NCBI GenBank assembly: GCA_020403455.1
Contig: JADBXP010000017.1
Span: 62,001 to 126,000, forward strand
From: Chitinophagaceae bacterium
GTDB lineage: Bacteria; Bacteroidota; Bacteroidia; Chitinophagales; Chitinophagaceae
Reading direction: 5' to 3'
DNA: 64,000 nucleotides
The position numbers were made by a program, and so were the translations under genes. The notes under the pieces are model-generated. The model was not told the origin of the DNA and did no database searches. It saw only the letters and a list, made by a program, of their open reading frames with translations. Shown here piece after piece: positions 17,631 to 29,185 of this stretch; position 1 is the stretch's first letter, and each line of letters opens with the position of its first letter.

Positions 17631-17882
17631 TTATTCTTCGGTAGCACCTTCTACCAAAACTGTTACCTTGTTATTGATCACTTCTACAAAACCGGACTGA
17701 ATCGTGAACTGCTCGGACTCTTTTTTGTCTTTGAGAATTTTCACTTTCCCTTTGCCCAGAGCACTAACCAAGGGCGCGTGTTTATCGAGTATCTCGAAAA
17801 GGCCGTGTACTCCGGGCAGCATTACCCCGTAAACAGAGCCGCTAAAGATTTTTTTCTCGGGTGTGAGTATATCAAGTTGCAT
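17631..17882 (-). CDS. atpC: ATP synthase F1 epsilon subunit (short form)
   Basis: Central-stalk subunit of F1Fo ATP synthase. At 83 residues it comprises only the N-terminal beta-sandwich (MQLDILTPEKKIFSG, GVMLPGVHGLFEILDKHAPL, TIQSGFVEVINNKVTVLVEG) and lacks the C-terminal helical hairpin that inhibits ATP hydrolysis in many bacteria. Such short forms are usual in Bacteroidota. It lies 26 bases after atpD and is followed by a strong terminator. Confidence 0.95.
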   Translation of the reverse strand: MQLDILTPEKKIFSGSVYGVMLPGVHGLFEILDKHAPLVSALGKGKVKILKDKKESEQFTIQSGFVEVINNKVTVLVEGATEE

Positions 17883-17908
17883 AACAGAATGGTTGGTCGT
17901 TGGGAAAA

Positions 17909-19444
<1,536 letters not shown>

Positions 19445-19480
19445 TTATATAGCCGGAAAAGCATTTTTCCAACTTGGCCG

Positions 19481-19515
19481 CAAAGGTAAGGGTATGTACC
19501 TGAAAAATCAGCAAA
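19481..19515 (-). promoter_or_regulatory. Promoter of atpDC, Bacteroidota type
   Basis: On the minus strand TTTG (19515-19512) is followed after 23 bases by TACCTTTG (19488-19481), a full match to the minus-7 consensus TAnnTTTG of the Bacteroidota primary sigma factor. The expected transcript start leaves an untranslated leader of roughly 65 bases before the atpD ATG. Confidence 0.65.
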
Positions 19516-19659
19516 CCGGGGAATAAAATTGCCCCCATTGGGCCCGAAACGTATCCACGAAGTAGGAAAGACGGCATCTGCCCCTTTTTGGCAGGAAATC
19601 AGTCCAAAATCAACTAATTGCCTATACAGGAGGAAGTTTCGGTCAAGGGGCTTCTGCCC

Positions 19660-20010
19660 TTAGCGCTTCAGTAATTTTCCCAACAGGTGAATGATGCCGG
19701 CCAGACCGAGGTTCATGGCCCCGCCCTTTAATTTCTCTTTTGCCTGCTCTGTATTGTCCTCTTTTTGCTTCCTGCCTTTGATCCAGTAATATCCGGCTTG
19801 TAACAACTGGGTAATTCCACTAACCCCCTGTTTACCCGCAACTACTTCAACAATTCCCAATCCGGCCTTCTTGATCAGTTCAAGCGGTATCTGTCCGGTT
19901 TTGGTCACCAGATCCTTTTCTTCCTGTCGGATATGCTGCTGTAGGCGACCTATCTCTGCTTCCAGGGCCTCCAGATTGCGTATGGGTATTTTAGATCCGG
20001 GTAGTTTCAT
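19660..20010 (-). CDS. Hypothetical protein, third gene of a YtxH cluster
   Basis: 116 residues; a coiled-coil-like N-terminal part (LEALEAEIGRLQQHIRQEEK) is followed by amphipathic glycine-rich helices and a very basic C-terminus (LGLAGIIHLLGKLLKR). No family recognised. It overlaps the preceding gene by 20 bases, so translation is probably coupled. It closes a three-gene unit with a holin-like membrane protein and a YtxH protein; such units often accompany envelope or osmotic stress responses, but that is inference. The 248-bp gap beyond it holds the atpD promoter only. Confidence 0.7.
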   Translation of the reverse strand: MKLPGSKIPIRNLEALEAEIGRLQQHIRQEEKDLVTKTGQIPLELIKKAGLGIVEVVAGKQGVSGITQLLQAGYYWIKGRKQKEDNTEQAKEKLKGGAMNLGLAGIIHLLGKLLKR

Positions 20011-20365
20011 CGTTTTCCGGTTTTTCTTCCAACAAAGAATCGATTACCTGGTCCATGATTTTTTTCTGCAACTGCCTACGGAACAAAAAGATGAGTATCA
20101 CTATCAACAGGTAAAAAATCGTCACACAGGCAAAGCCCATTTGAACAGATCCGGTGGGCCCGGCCAACCAAAAACCCAACATGATGCTGGCACTCATCAT
20201 CACCAGAAAGGACAACATCGCGACCAGGGAGATGAGGGTAAATCCTGCCGATAAGGCAGCCGTTTTTTTCACTGCCTTCAACTGCAACAAGCGCATCCTG
20301 TTCAGGAGGTGTTGCTCCAGCATGTCCCTGTATTGCTGAAAAAATGAGTCGGACTGTTGTTCCAT
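19991..20365 (-). CDS. Putative Holin-X/YqjE-like membrane protein
   Basis: 124 residues with a helical charged N-terminus (FFQQYRDMLEQHLLNRMRLL), two membrane segments (about 37-65 and 73-96) and a charged tail. Size and topology match the putative actinobacterial Holin-X / YqjE superfamily, whose members lie next to YtxH-like genes in many bacteria; function unknown and probably unrelated to phage lysis. ATG at 20365, 9 bases after the YtxH gene. Confidence 0.7.
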   Translation of the reverse strand: MEQQSDSFFQQYRDMLEQHLLNRMRLLQLKAVKKTAALSAGFTLISLVAMLSFLVMMSASIMLGFWLAGPTGSVQMGFACVTIFYLLIVILIFLFRRQLQKKIMDQVIDSLLEEKPENDETTRI

Positions 20366-20374
20366 AAAAACTAA

Positions 20375-20632
20375 TTATGCAGTGGTATCCTGTGAACTTC
20401 CCGGGGTTGTGCCAAACTGTTCCGTCACTTTTCTGGCTTTGTCCAACAGGGTCTCCATGGCCATTTCAAATTCTGCTACCTTCTCCTTCACATTGTCTTG
20501 CAAATCATCGGTTTTGTCTTTTAAATCACTCATCATTTCCTTGCCTTTATTGGAACTCAGGAAGAGGGTGATGGCTGCACCGGCTAATCCGCCCAGGATC
20601 AAACCGGTAATGAACTTTTCTTTATCATTCAT
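20375..20632 (-). CDS. YtxH domain-containing protein
   Basis: 85 residues starting with a single glycine-rich membrane segment (FITGLILGGLAGAAITLFLS) followed directly by NKGKEMMSDLKDKTDDLQDN and a heptad-rich tail, the classic YtxH layout. Family members are small general-stress or envelope proteins of unknown mechanism. First gene of the three-gene minus-strand unit, divergent from the AI-2E family permease. Confidence 0.8.
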   Translation of the reverse strand: MNDKEKFITGLILGGLAGAAITLFLSSNKGKEMMSDLKDKTDDLQDNVKEKVAEFEMAMETLLDKARKVTEQFGTTPGSSQDTTA

Positions 20633-20718
20633 AGGGAAAGATTTAAGTGTTCCAAAGGGATTGAAGGCGCCCGGTAAGTTTTTTGTATATTGGAACTGTA
20701 TTTCACTATAAATATACG

Positions 20719-21837
20719 ATGGAAAATCAGCCTAACCACCGCATCAACCGATATTTATTTTTAGCAGTGATCATGGTGTTTGCCCTGGCATTGCTGTTTA
20801 GTCTAAAAGAATTCTTCACTGCTTTTCTGGGTGCTATCATCTTTTATGTACTTAGCAAAAAGCCTGCTAACTGGCTCATTTCGAAAAAGAAATGGAGCAA
20901 AGCACTTACAGCAACCTTGGTGATTGTTGTTTCTTTTTTCATTTTCCTGATTCCGGTAATCCTATTTGGTGCCATGCTGATCAAAAAGGTACAGGTATTC
21001 GGAAATGATATGGGGAATATCTATGCCACCTTGCGTCGACTCGACGAAGCCATTCAACAACAATTTCATATCCGATTGCTGAGTGAGGATAACCTTCAGC
21101 AGGTTCAGCATTTTTTCAACCAGCTGCTTTCTTCCGCGTTAAGTGGTGGTCTGAATATGCTCGCTTCCATCACCATGATGTATTTTTTCCTTTTTTTCAT
21201 GCTGGTGAATATCAACCGACTGGAAGCAGCCATCCTGCACTACCTCCCTTTCAGCAGGAGAAAAATTTTAATTTTCGGTGAGGAATTACAGGCACAGACT
21301 TTCAGCAATGCCGTGGGTATGCCGCTGGTGGCTTTTGGCCAGGGCTTTACGGCTTATATTGCTTATCTTATTTGTAACGTGCCTGATGCAGGATTCTGGG
21401 CCATACTGACCGGAGCTACGTCTGTTTTACCCATCATCGGCACAGGACTTTTCTGGATCCCCATCGCTGCTTATCTCGTTATGCAAGAACAAACCTGGCA
21501 GGCAATTTTCCTGGCAGTCTGGGGAGTTTTGGTGATGGGCACCATCGACAATGTAATTCGATTTATCCTCGCTAAAAAAATGGCGAATGTTCATCCACTG
21601 GTTACCGTTCTGGGCATCATCATCGGTCTGCAAAATTTTGGTATTACCGGACTGGTATTCGGTCCGCTGATCATTTCTTATTTCATCATCTTACTGAAGA
21701 TGTATTACTCCGATTACTTTGCCCATCCTGCAAGGCCGACACATCAGGAGGAAGCAACTTTTTCCTGGCCCTTTCAGGGTATCATGCGCAAAGGTGCGCA
21801 CAAGGTTACCTATCGCAAAAAGAACTTGAACGGATAA
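20719..21837 (+). CDS. AI-2E family transporter (UPF0118)
   Basis: Polytopic inner-membrane protein of 372 residues. Hydrophobic pairs near the N-terminus (VIMVFALALLFSL, FFTAFLGAIIFYVLS), a soluble middle part, and the conserved later region GATSVLPIIGTGLFWIPIAA and HPLVTVLGIIIGLQNFGITG are diagnostic of the family. Members have been linked to autoinducer-2 export or to Na+/H+ antiport; substrate here is unknown. The frame opens at 20683, but MENQPNHRINRY at 20719 is the better start. Convergent with glpF, 2 bases between stops. Confidence 0.88.
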   Translation: MENQPNHRINRYLFLAVIMVFALALLFSLKEFFTAFLGAIIFYVLSKKPANWLISKKKWSKALTATLVIVVSFFIFLIPVILFGAMLIKKVQVFGNDMGNIYATLRRLDEAIQQQFHIRLLSEDNLQQVQHFFNQLLSSALSGGLNMLASITMMYFFLFFMLVNINRLEAAILHYLPFSRRKILIFGEELQAQTFSNAVGMPLVAFGQGFTAYIAYLICNVPDAGFWAILTGATSVLPIIGTGLFWIPIAAYLVMQEQTWQAIFLAVWGVLVMGTIDNVIRFILAKKMANVHPLVTVLGIIIGLQNFGITGLVFGPLIISYFIILLKMYYSDYFAHPARPTHQEEATFSWPFQGIMRKGAHKVTYRKKNLNG

Positions 21838-21839
21838 CG

Positions 21840-22550
21840 TTAGCTGAGGCAAGAGGAATACAACCATGCAGCAATTGCAGCACCAACCAAAGGTCCTGCT
21901 ACCGGCACCCAGGCATATTGCCAGTCCGACCCACCTTTCCCCTGTATGGGCAGCAATGCATGCATGATCCGAGGTCCAAGATCACGAGCAGGATTGATGG
22001 CGTACCCCGTTGGTCCACCTAGACTTAATCCGATAGCCAGCACCAGCAAGGCAACCGGCAATGCATTCAATGCACCGAGCGAATGTTCTGCGGAAGTAAT
22101 ACATAATACGCCAACCAAAAATACCATGGTAGCCAACATCTCCGTCAAAAAGTTTTGCAGGGGATTATTGATAGCAGGTGATGTACTGAAAACTGCGAGG
22201 CAAGTAGCTGCATCAGAGGTTGTATCCAGGTGGTTCCGGTACATCAGCCATACGATTCCAGAACCCAACATTGCACCCAACAATTGTGCGCTCATATAGA
22301 GTGGCACCATATGCCAGGCGAGCTTTCCTTGCATTGTCAAAGCCAGGGTCACAGCCGGATTCAGGTGGGCTCCACTAGCGGCAGCAGTCATATAGACACC
22401 AACAAAAACTGCCATAGACCATCCTATTGTAATGGCAATCAGTCCGCCCCCATTCCCCTTGGTCTTATCCAGAATTACATTCGCCACTACTCCATTACCC
22501 AGGGTGATGATCATAGCAGTTCCAATCAATTCAGCAACAAAGGGTGTCAT
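21840..22550 (-). CDS. glpF: Glycerol facilitator (aquaporin family)
   Basis: Membrane channel admitting glycerol. The 236 residues contain two NPA boxes, AHLNPAVTLAL and AINPARDLGPR; the Asp following NPAR is typical of glycerol-conducting members rather than water-only aquaporins. Six hydrophobic segments plus two half helices are visible. Last gene of glpK-glpD-glpF, 23 bases after glpD, which supports glycerol as substrate. Confidence 0.93.
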   Translation of the reverse strand: MTPFVAELIGTAMIITLGNGVVANVILDKTKGNGGGLIAITIGWSMAVFVGVYMTAAASGAHLNPAVTLALTMQGKLAWHMVPLYMSAQLLGAMLGSGIVWLMYRNHLDTTSDAATCLAVFSTSPAINNPLQNFLTEMLATMVFLVGVLCITSAEHSLGALNALPVALLVLAIGLSLGGPTGYAINPARDLGPRIMHALLPIQGKGGSDWQYAWVPVAGPLVGAAIAAWLYSSCLS

Positions 22551-22573
22551 ATTGTATTGTTTGAGTGAACAAT

Positions 22574-24091
22574 TTAATTAATAATGTAGTGTCGTGCAAC
22601 TAATTCAAAGCTCTTTACCTGCTCTTCCTCCCATTGTTGATTTTGTCCGGTTTCGGCTGCCATCCAGGAAGCAACCCTTGGAGCTGCTTGCACGGCCACT
22701 CGGGCATCGAGAAAAAGCAAGCGGGTTCTGCGTGCCAGAATATCTTCTACGGTTACTGCCAGCTCATGTTGCAAGGCATATTTTAAATCTGCCCTGGTGT
22801 AGGGATAATCTGGATGAAGATGTGCTGCATATGCTTCATTTTCCTGTATCCAGCTTTTGGTTTTTTCTGCTTTGTGTTGCGGGTCGCCGATGGGCATTGT
22901 TTTGGTAGGACAAACTTGCTTGGTCAGCTTACCAACGAATGCAGCATTGTCAACAGCATCTTGTGCCATTTTTCGATAGGTCGTCCATTTTCCCCCGGTG
23001 ATGGTCACCAATCCTGATGGACTTATTATCAAGGTATGATCTCGCGATAACATGGCCGTGTTGCCATTGCCTTCTTGTGTTACCAGTGGCCGCAATCCGG
23101 CATATACACTGAGCACTTGCTCCTGGGTAATGGGCTTGCTGCTATATCTGTTGAAATGTTCGATGATATAGGTTGTCTCTGCTTCCAGTGGTTTGGGTTC
23201 CAGTTCTATTTCCTGTACAGGAGTATCCGTTGTACCGAGCAATACCTTCCCCATCCACGGCACTGCAAATAATACTCTTCCATCGTCTGTCTTGGGAATC
23301 ATCATGGCAGCTTTTCCGGGAAAAACATCGGCTGCAACCACCAGGTGAATACCCTGTGACGGAGTGACGATCTTGTGGCGATGGGCATCATCTAACTGTA
23401 AAATCGAATCTGTAAAAACGCCGGTTGCATTCACCACTGATTTAGCTTTCACCCGGTAGGTCGTTCCACTGATTTGATCAATGAATGATAAACCTGTTAT
23501 TTTTCCTTTCTCATGCTCCAACTGCATCACCTTGCAATAATTCAATAGAATGGCTTGCTGTCTGGCAGCAGTGAAAGCAAGTTCTACGCAGAGGCGACTA
23601 TCATCAAATTGTCCGTCATAATATAGAATACCACCCGACAATTGCCGGCTGCGAACGGAGGGCAACCATTGCAGCGTGGTTTCTTTGTTCAGCACCTTGG
23701 TTTTCCCCAGCGACCAACTGCCGGAGAGCAAATCATACATGCGAAGTCCAATGGCATAGTAGTATTTTTCCCACCAGCGATAAGCCGGCACAATGAAGGG
23801 TTGCACGAAAGTGAGGTGTGGAGCATTTTTCAACAACCTTCCTCTTTCTTTGAGGGCTTCCATTACAAGTTTCACATTGCCTTGTGCCAGATAACGAACG
23901 CCTCCGTGCACCAGTTTGGTGGATCGGCTAGAAGTGCCTTTTCCAAAATCTGCCTGCTCAAGCAAGAGGGTTCTGTAACCACGAGCTGCTGCATCGAGCG
24001 CAGTTCCCAATCCGGTGGCACCGCCACCGATGATCACCACATCCCATTCTGCTGTCTGCTGCAGCTGCTGCAGCATATAAGCTCTGTTCAT
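22574..24091 (-). CDS. glpD: Aerobic glycerol-3-phosphate dehydrogenase (FAD)
   Basis: Flavoprotein oxidising glycerol 3-phosphate to dihydroxyacetone phosphate and passing electrons to quinone. The 505-residue protein has the FAD-binding VVIIGGGATGLGTALDAAAR near residue 20, the GTSSRSTKLVHGGVRYL signature and TITGGKWTTYRKMAQDAV near the middle. It sits between glpK and glpF in a complete glycerol-use operon. ATG at 24091. Confidence 0.95.
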   Translation of the reverse strand: MNRAYMLQQLQQTAEWDVVIIGGGATGLGTALDAAARGYRTLLLEQADFGKGTSSRSTKLVHGGVRYLAQGNVKLVMEALKERGRLLKNAPHLTFVQPFIVPAYRWWEKYYYAIGLRMYDLLSGSWSLGKTKVLNKETTLQWLPSVRSRQLSGGILYYDGQFDDSRLCVELAFTAARQQAILLNYCKVMQLEHEKGKITGLSFIDQISGTTYRVKAKSVVNATGVFTDSILQLDDAHRHKIVTPSQGIHLVVAADVFPGKAAMMIPKTDDGRVLFAVPWMGKVLLGTTDTPVQEIELEPKPLEAETTYIIEHFNRYSSKPITQEQVLSVYAGLRPLVTQEGNGNTAMLSRDHTLIISPSGLVTITGGKWTTYRKMAQDAVDNAAFVGKLTKQVCPTKTMPIGDPQHKAEKTKSWIQENEAYAAHLHPDYPYTRADLKYALQHELAVTVEDILARRTRLLFLDARVAVQAAPRVASWMAAETGQNQQWEEEQVKSFELVARHYIIN

Positions 24092-24119
24092 GGTGCAGTC
24101 AGCATTTTATTGGTTGGCT

Positions 24120-25628
24120 TCATGGTTGTTGGTTGTCATCGTTGGCCCAGTGAATGGTGGCTGATACAGCCCTGTTCCAGCCCCGGGTGAGGTGATTTCT
24201 TTGTGCCTCCGACATAAGCGGTTGAAACTCTTTATTGATTTGCCAGAGTTCGGCAATCTCATCAATATCTTTCCAATAACCAACTGCGAGTCCGGCAAGA
24301 TAAGCAGCTCCAAGCGCAGTTGTTTCCGTGATGGAAGGTCTTACCACTTTTGTATTCAACATATCACTTTGGAATTGCATGAGCAAATCGTTGGCTGTAG
24401 CTCCTCCATCTACGCGCAGTTCTCGAATTGATATGCCGGCATCTGCTTCCATGGCTTTTAGTACATCCATGGTTTGGTAAGCAATGCTTTCCAATGCAGC
24501 ACGGGCGATGTGTGCATCAGAAGTTCCGCGGCTAAGTCCCAACAAAGTACCCCTGGCATGTTGGTTCCAATGAGGGGCGCCAAGTCCGGCAAATGCAGGT
24601 ACGAGATAAACGCCATCGGTATGCGCTACCTGTGTTGCCAATCCTTCCACTTCAGCCGAGCTCCTGATTATTTTGAGTCCGTCGCGCAACCATTGTACCA
24701 CCGCACCTCCAATGAATACACTTCCTTCCAGTGCGTAGTGGGTAATTTCGCCAATTTTCCAGGCGATGGTGGTGAGCAAGTTATTGGAAGAGGGCACAAT
24801 CTGTGTGCCGGTATTCATTAACATGAAACAACCGGTGCCATAGGTATTCTTCACCATACCGGGACGGGTACACATTTGCCCGAACAGAGCAGCTTGCTGG
24901 TCTCCGGCTATCCCTGCGATGGGAACGGATTGTGCTGTGAGAATCTGGTCAGTATATCCGTAAACTTCACTGCTACTCTTGACTTCAGGTAAAACTGAGG
25001 CGGGTATCTGCATCAACTCCAACAGTTCTTCATCCCAGGCGAGTGTATGAATGTTGTAAAGCAGGGTTCGACTGGCATTGGAGACATCAGTAGCATGTAC
25101 TTTTCCATTGGTTAATTTCCATAGTAGCCAGCAGTCAATGGTTCCGAAACAGAGTTCGCCCTTCTCTGCTCTGGCACGTGCTCCGGGCACATGGTCGAGT
25201 AACCATTTTAATTTTGTGCCGGAAAAATAAGCGTCGATGACAAGACCTGTTTTTTGTCTGATGGCATCCATACGCCCTTCTTGCTTCAACTGATCACAAT
25301 AACCAGCCGTGCGCCTGTCTTGCCAGACGATGGCGTGGTGTAAGGGCTGACCAGTCTGGCGGTCCCAAAGCACTGTTGTTTCACGTTGGTTCGTAATGCC
25401 GATGACTGCAATATCTTTCATGGAAAGATGTGCCTTGATCACGGCCTCTGCAGCAACACCCAGTTGGGTACTCCATATTTCCGAAGCATCGTGTTCAACC
25501 CAGCCGGGCTGGGGAAAAATCTGCGTGAATTCTTTTTGTGCAACTGACTTGATATTACCCAGGCGATCAAATACAATTGCCCTGCTACTGGTAGTCCCCT
25601 GATCAAAAGCCAGGATGTATTGACTCAT
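24120..25628 (-). CDS. glpK: Glycerol kinase
   Basis: FGGY-family kinase phosphorylating glycerol. The 502 residues contain the ATP-site start [24 protein letters not shown]-type segment [49 protein letters not shown] and the C-terminal [16 protein letters not shown]. First gene of the glycerol operon; the 106 bases before it hold a small imperfect hairpin but no convincing consensus promoter. Confidence 0.97.
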   Translation of the reverse strand: MSQYILAFDQGTTSSRAIVFDRLGNIKSVAQKEFTQIFPQPGWVEHDASEIWSTQLGVAAEAVIKAHLSMKDIAVIGITNQRETTVLWDRQTGQPLHHAIVWQDRRTAGYCDQLKQEGRMDAIRQKTGLVIDAYFSGTKLKWLLDHVPGARARAEKGELCFGTIDCWLLWKLTNGKVHATDVSNASRTLLYNIHTLAWDEELLELMQIPASVLPEVKSSSEVYGYTDQILTAQSVPIAGIAGDQQAALFGQMCTRPGMVKNTYGTGCFMLMNTGTQIVPSSNNLLTTIAWKIGEITHYALEGSVFIGGAVVQWLRDGLKIIRSSAEVEGLATQVAHTDGVYLVPAFAGLGAPHWNQHARGTLLGLSRGTSDAHIARAALESIAYQTMDVLKAMEADAGISIRELRVDGGATANDLLMQFQSDMLNTKVVRPSITETTALGAAYLAGLAVGYWKDIDEIAELWQINKEFQPLMSEAQRNHLTRGWNRAVSATIHWANDDNQQP

Positions 25629-25734
25629 GCGAAAATGATTTACACCAAGATACCATTTTTTCCTGCGTGGTATAAAGGCAATTTTGAAATTAAAAAATAG
25701 GGGAGTGTTTTTTTCGGCTATCGCCGGAAAAGAA

Positions 25735-27054
25735 TTATTTTCTGCTCTTCAACCAGATCTCCGGATCAATGGGAGTACTTTTCTCGTTCGTGATCATGAA
25801 GATCAAAGATCCTTCCCCATCAATGGATACGCCGGATCGACCCAAAACAGTACCCGCTTTTACTTCCTGGTTTTTATTGACTGAAACGGAAGATAAGTTG
25901 GTATAACCGGTAAAATATTTTCCATGTTGTATGATGATGACCTGCTCACCTTCAACCTCGCTGATGTAAGAGATTCTTCCATCTGCTACACATTTAACCA
26001 CTGATCCTACCGGAAGTGAAATTTCAATTCCATCTGTTTTGCGCTTCAGTTTGGTTCCCGGTATATTCTCTATGCCAAAATGAGCGGTCACTACTCCTGA
26101 GGAAACCGGCCAGGGCAGGGATCCGCGGTTATTTTCAAAGTTGATGGACATTTCCCTGCCCTCAGGTGTAGACTCCAACGGTGTATAGGTTCTGTCGCGG
26201 TAGGGACTCGCCATAGCGGTTACTCCTTCGTTCGCAGATGGCCCACCACTGGGGCGAGCAGGTTGGGTCTTTGCCTTTTCTTCCTTTGCTTTTATGCGGG
26301 CTGTTTCCCTTTTTTTGGCTTCATCTATCTCACGCCGAATGATGGCCTGGAATGCCTGTTGCACCCGCTGCCTCTGTTTTTCCTTGTCCCGAATCTGAGC
26401 GGTGAGTTCCTTTTCCTTTCCCTTCAACTGCTCTACTACTTTATCCTGCTCCTTCTTATCGGTTTGCAATACTTTGAGTTGTTCATTCTGTACAACCAGT
26501 GTGCTCATTCTTTCCTTCTTGCTACTGTTGAGTAATTCAATTTTTTCTTTGAGCAGTACTTCTGATTTAGCAATGGCAACTGCCTGCGTCTCCCTGTTCC
26601 GGCGGTAGCTTCTCAGATAGGTCACCCGCTTGATGGCATCATTGAAATTGATGGCGGAGAACAAAAAATTCAGGTATTCATAATTGCTTCTGTGCTTGAA
26701 GGCAAAAACCAGGCTCTTGGCATATTTCTGCCGCAAGGTATCCAGTTCCCGGCGCAGCCGATACACATCACGCTCTTTCAGATAGATGGTTTCATCGAGT
26801 TGGCGGATCTGTTTGTTGATGCTGTTCACCAATTCTTCCCGGCGATTGATCTTGCTCTTAATAATGGCCAGTTGCTTGAGGGAAAGTTTTTTGTTGTTCT
26901 GTGTTTCGTTGTAGAGCCGGTTTAAATCGGCCAATTCCTTTTGCAATTCCTGTTCCCGCTTTTGCAATTCTTCTCTCGAATTCTGTGCTGACAAACCAAC
27001 TGCCAGCAGGCAGAAAAGACAAACAAGAAGAAATCGCGGTTGAAAAAAAGGCAT
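25735..27054 (-). CDS. EnvC-like murein hydrolase activator (coiled coil plus degenerate LytM domain)
   Basis: Exported protein of 439 residues: signal peptide ([20 protein letters not shown], cleavage after SAQ), a long coiled coil to about residue 250 (many Lys/Glu/Gln heptads), a linker, then a C-terminal M23/LytM-type domain from about 315. The zinc-binding set of active M23 peptidases is incomplete: where active enzymes have HxH before the C-terminus this protein reads [10 protein letters not shown], and the first His site is followed by TDGIEI. Such loss is the mark of EnvC-type amidase activators rather than enzymes. Expected to act in the periplasm on daughter-cell separation. Confidence 0.85.
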   Translation of the reverse strand: MPFFQPRFLLVCLFCLLAVGLSAQNSREELQKREQELQKELADLNRLYNETQNNKKLSLKQLAIIKSKINRREELVNSINKQIRQLDETIYLKERDVYRLRRELDTLRQKYAKSLVFAFKHRSNYEYLNFLFSAINFNDAIKRVTYLRSYRRNRETQAVAIAKSEVLLKEKIELLNSSKKERMSTLVVQNEQLKVLQTDKKEQDKVVEQLKGKEKELTAQIRDKEKQRQRVQQAFQAIIRREIDEAKKRETARIKAKEEKAKTQPARPSGGPSANEGVTAMASPYRDRTYTPLESTPEGREMSINFENNRGSLPWPVSSGVVTAHFGIENIPGTKLKRKTDGIEISLPVGSVVKCVADGRISYISEVEGEQVIIIQHGKYFTGYTNLSSVSVNKNQEVKAGTVLGRSGVSIDGEGSLIFMITNEKSTPIDPEIWLKSRK

Positions 27055-27089
27055 GAGTTGAATTATGGAAATACTGCAATGCAGTGAAG

Positions 27090-27923
27090 TTACTTACGTT
27101 TTAAGTTCTTGGGAATATCAAAAGTATATTTTAACGGTTCATTGATAGAATACTCCTTGAAGTCTAGAAATACATCGAGCTTCGATTTTTCTGAAACAGT
27201 GATTTTTCGATAAGTAGCAAACATGAAATTGCCCAATGGCTGAAACGTATTTTGGCTGATATCACAAGTACGGTTGCGTTCAACGTTGACATCGTCCAGT
27301 TTACTGTGTGTCACCTGAAAATTATTGTTGTTGAGGGTAAGCAAATGTTTGAAAACGCCTCCCGCCATCTGTACCAATAATTCATTGTCAGAATTTTTAT
27401 AGGAAAGAACATTGCTGTCTATGTAGATGGGATTACCCATGATGATGTCTTGCAGGGTAGCAAAATCGAAAGGTATTTGACTAATCTCCTGGAGATAGTT
27501 GATGGATCTGTATTTAATATTTTTATCTCCCACCAGTTGTACCAATATTAAACTATCGCGTGTGATCTTTGCTACTAGTCCGACAGATGATATTCCCAAA
27601 AAGCTGCCTTTTACCTTGATGAGAATTACGCTGTCTTTGCGCATGCTCAGGTATATGGTATAATTATCGCTTTTTTCTGCACTTTCGTAGTCAACCTTTA
27701 TTTTAGCATTGAAGGTGTTGAATTCTATTTTGTTCTTCACCACTTTGTTGAGAATGTCTCTCACAATTGCACCAGAGTCAACTTTTACTTCTTTGATGAT
27801 GACTGCCTGGGTAGTATCTTTTTTGGACATAGCATCCTGTAAGCCCTGTGTTTTTTTGGCTGTATTGCAGGAAATAAAGGCAAGTGCCAGAAGCAGGAAT
27901 CCGAGGAACTGTTTCATTGTCAT
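27090..27923 (-). CDS. DUF4292 family lipoprotein
   Basis: 277-residue outer-envelope protein with a lipoprotein signal (FLGFLLLALAFISC, Cys after FIS). The body consists of beta-strand-like repeats with motifs such as FNTFNAKIKVDYES, YLSMRKDSVILIKVKG and LPFDFATLQ-type segment IPFDFATLQDIIMGNP, matching DUF4292 proteins of Bacteroidota, which resemble LolA/LolB-like lipid-binding folds. Lies between dut and the EnvC-like gene; its ATG shares one base with the dut stop (TAATG). Confidence 0.82.
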   Translation of the reverse strand: MTMKQFLGFLLLALAFISCNTAKKTQGLQDAMSKKDTTQAVIIKEVKVDSGAIVRDILNKVVKNKIEFNTFNAKIKVDYESAEKSDNYTIYLSMRKDSVILIKVKGSFLGISSVGLVAKITRDSLILVQLVGDKNIKYRSINYLQEISQIPFDFATLQDIIMGNPIYIDSNVLSYKNSDNELLVQMAGGVFKHLLTLNNNNFQVTHSKLDDVNVERNRTCDISQNTFQPLGNFMFATYRKITVSEKSKLDVFLDFKEYSINEPLKYTFDIPKNLKRK

Positions 27924-28372
27924 TATTGTTTTCCGGTATGTCCAAAACCGCCACTGCCCCTGTCTGTTTCATCCAATTGTTCTACCGGTTGCCAATGGAT
28001 GATATCAATAGCCTGTAATACGAGTTGGGCAATGCGGTCGCCCGGTTGTATGACTTGCGGTTCCTGAGATAGATTAATGAGGATGACTTTTATTTCCCCC
28101 CGATAGTCGGCATCAATGGTACCCGGCGTATTCAGGCAGGTCAGTCCCTGTTTTACCGCCAGACCGCTGCGGGGTCTCACCTGTATCTCATATCCCTGAG
28201 GAATGGCCACAAATAATCCGGTAGGCACCAGTGTCCTCTCCAGGGAGGTCAGGGTGATGGGTGCATCAATGTTTGCCCGTACGTCCAAGCCCGATGAACC
28301 GGCCGTAGCGTATGCAGGCAAGGGAAAAGCGGACCGGTTAATAACCGGAATAGTGACAGGTGGTTTTGTCAT
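27923..28372 (-). CDS. dut: dUTP diphosphatase
   Basis: Trimeric dUTPase converting dUTP to dUMP and pyrophosphate, keeping uracil out of DNA. All five motifs are present in 149 residues: [44 protein letters not shown] and the glycine-rich P-loop-like tail [13 protein letters not shown] at 28372. Confidence 0.97.
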   Translation of the reverse strand: MTKPPVTIPVINRSAFPLPAYATAGSSGLDVRANIDAPITLTSLERTLVPTGLFVAIPQGYEIQVRPRSGLAVKQGLTCLNTPGTIDADYRGEIKVILINLSQEPQVIQPGDRIAQLVLQAIDIIHWQPVEQLDETDRGSGGFGHTGKQ

Positions 28373-28465
28373 GCCGGCAAATTTAATAAAGTAATAAGAA
28401 CTGCGTAGAAATATCTGTTCACCCCCCCATGAGCCTGTTTAACAGCTTAAATCAATGATTATCTT

Positions 28466-28473
28466 TATTTTTG
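28466..28473 (+). promoter_or_regulatory. Minus-7 element TATTTTTG
   Basis: Full match to TAnnTTTG, 15 bases before the ATG of the lipoprotein gene at 28489, in the divergent gap after dut. No good TTG element sits at the right distance upstream, so the promoter call is tentative. Confidence 0.35.
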
Positions 28474-28488
28474 GCTCTATCCCGGCTT

Positions 28489-29151
28489 ATGAACCTGCGA
28501 AACCCATTGAAATACCCCCTCACCTGGCTGGCACTTGTACTGTTGGCTGTTTCCCTCCCGGCCTGTTTGAAGAAATTGACGGTGAAGAACATTGTATATG
28601 AGAATTCATTTACCGATGGGGAACTTTCGGGTCTGAAGGTCTCAGGATGGAACAATGGAAGTTTTGGAACACTTCCCGAACCCCGCATCAGTTTTTATAA
28701 TGGCCAATATGTGTTGGGGAAACTGAACAACAACATTGTACGTCTTCAATTGAACGAACTTCCCCGGCACGACATTTTGCGGGTGGAAATTGAACTGAAC
28801 ATCCACAACAATTGGAGGAACGACCTGTGGAAAATGGAATTAGATGGAGAGACAAAGCTGCTCACCGGATTTTCAAATGACCCGTTGGTGAAGCAGAGCT
28901 ATCCCAACTGGCTGGGCAATGGAACTGCTTTGGGTGTTGCCGGCACCAATGCAAGACTTACCGGTTTACCGGGTATCTGCTCAACCCCTTCTTCTCAATT
29001 AGGCAGCAGTGCCTACACCATCGTTCAAACCTTTGGTCACACAAGCAATGATTTTACCTTACAACTCAGTGATGCAGGCGGGAATGTCAATGACACCTGC
29101 ACCCGGAGCTGGTCACTGGGTCGCCTAACAGTATCGGTATTTCACAATTGA
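28489..29151 (+). CDS. Predicted lipoprotein, beta-rich, unknown function
   Basis: 220 residues. Signal peptide with lipobox (WLALVLLAVSLPAC), then a beta-rich domain with alternating polar/hydrophobic strands and aromatic residues (NSFTDGELSGLKVSGWNNGS, RVEIELNIHNNWRNDLW, LTVSVFHN at the end), suggestive of a jelly-roll or lectin-like fold. I do not recognise the family. It stands at the head of the polysaccharide locus, 34 bases before the flippase gene, so a surface role connected with the glycan is possible. Confidence 0.7.
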   Translation: MNLRNPLKYPLTWLALVLLAVSLPACLKKLTVKNIVYENSFTDGELSGLKVSGWNNGSFGTLPEPRISFYNGQYVLGKLNNNIVRLQLNELPRHDILRVEIELNIHNNWRNDLWKMELDGETKLLTGFSNDPLVKQSYPNWLGNGTALGVAGTNARLTGLPGICSTPSSQLGSSAYTIVQTFGHTSNDFTLQLSDAGGNVNDTCTRSWSLGRLTVSVFHN

Positions 29152-29185
29152 TGAATCTGGGCACAACTCCTGAACCGTAAATGGC

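Noticed and set aside
25710..25731. Hairpin with 9-bp arms between glpK and the EnvC-like gene as a terminator
   Set aside because: The arms pair well (one T-G pair) but no T run follows on either strand; A runs follow instead.
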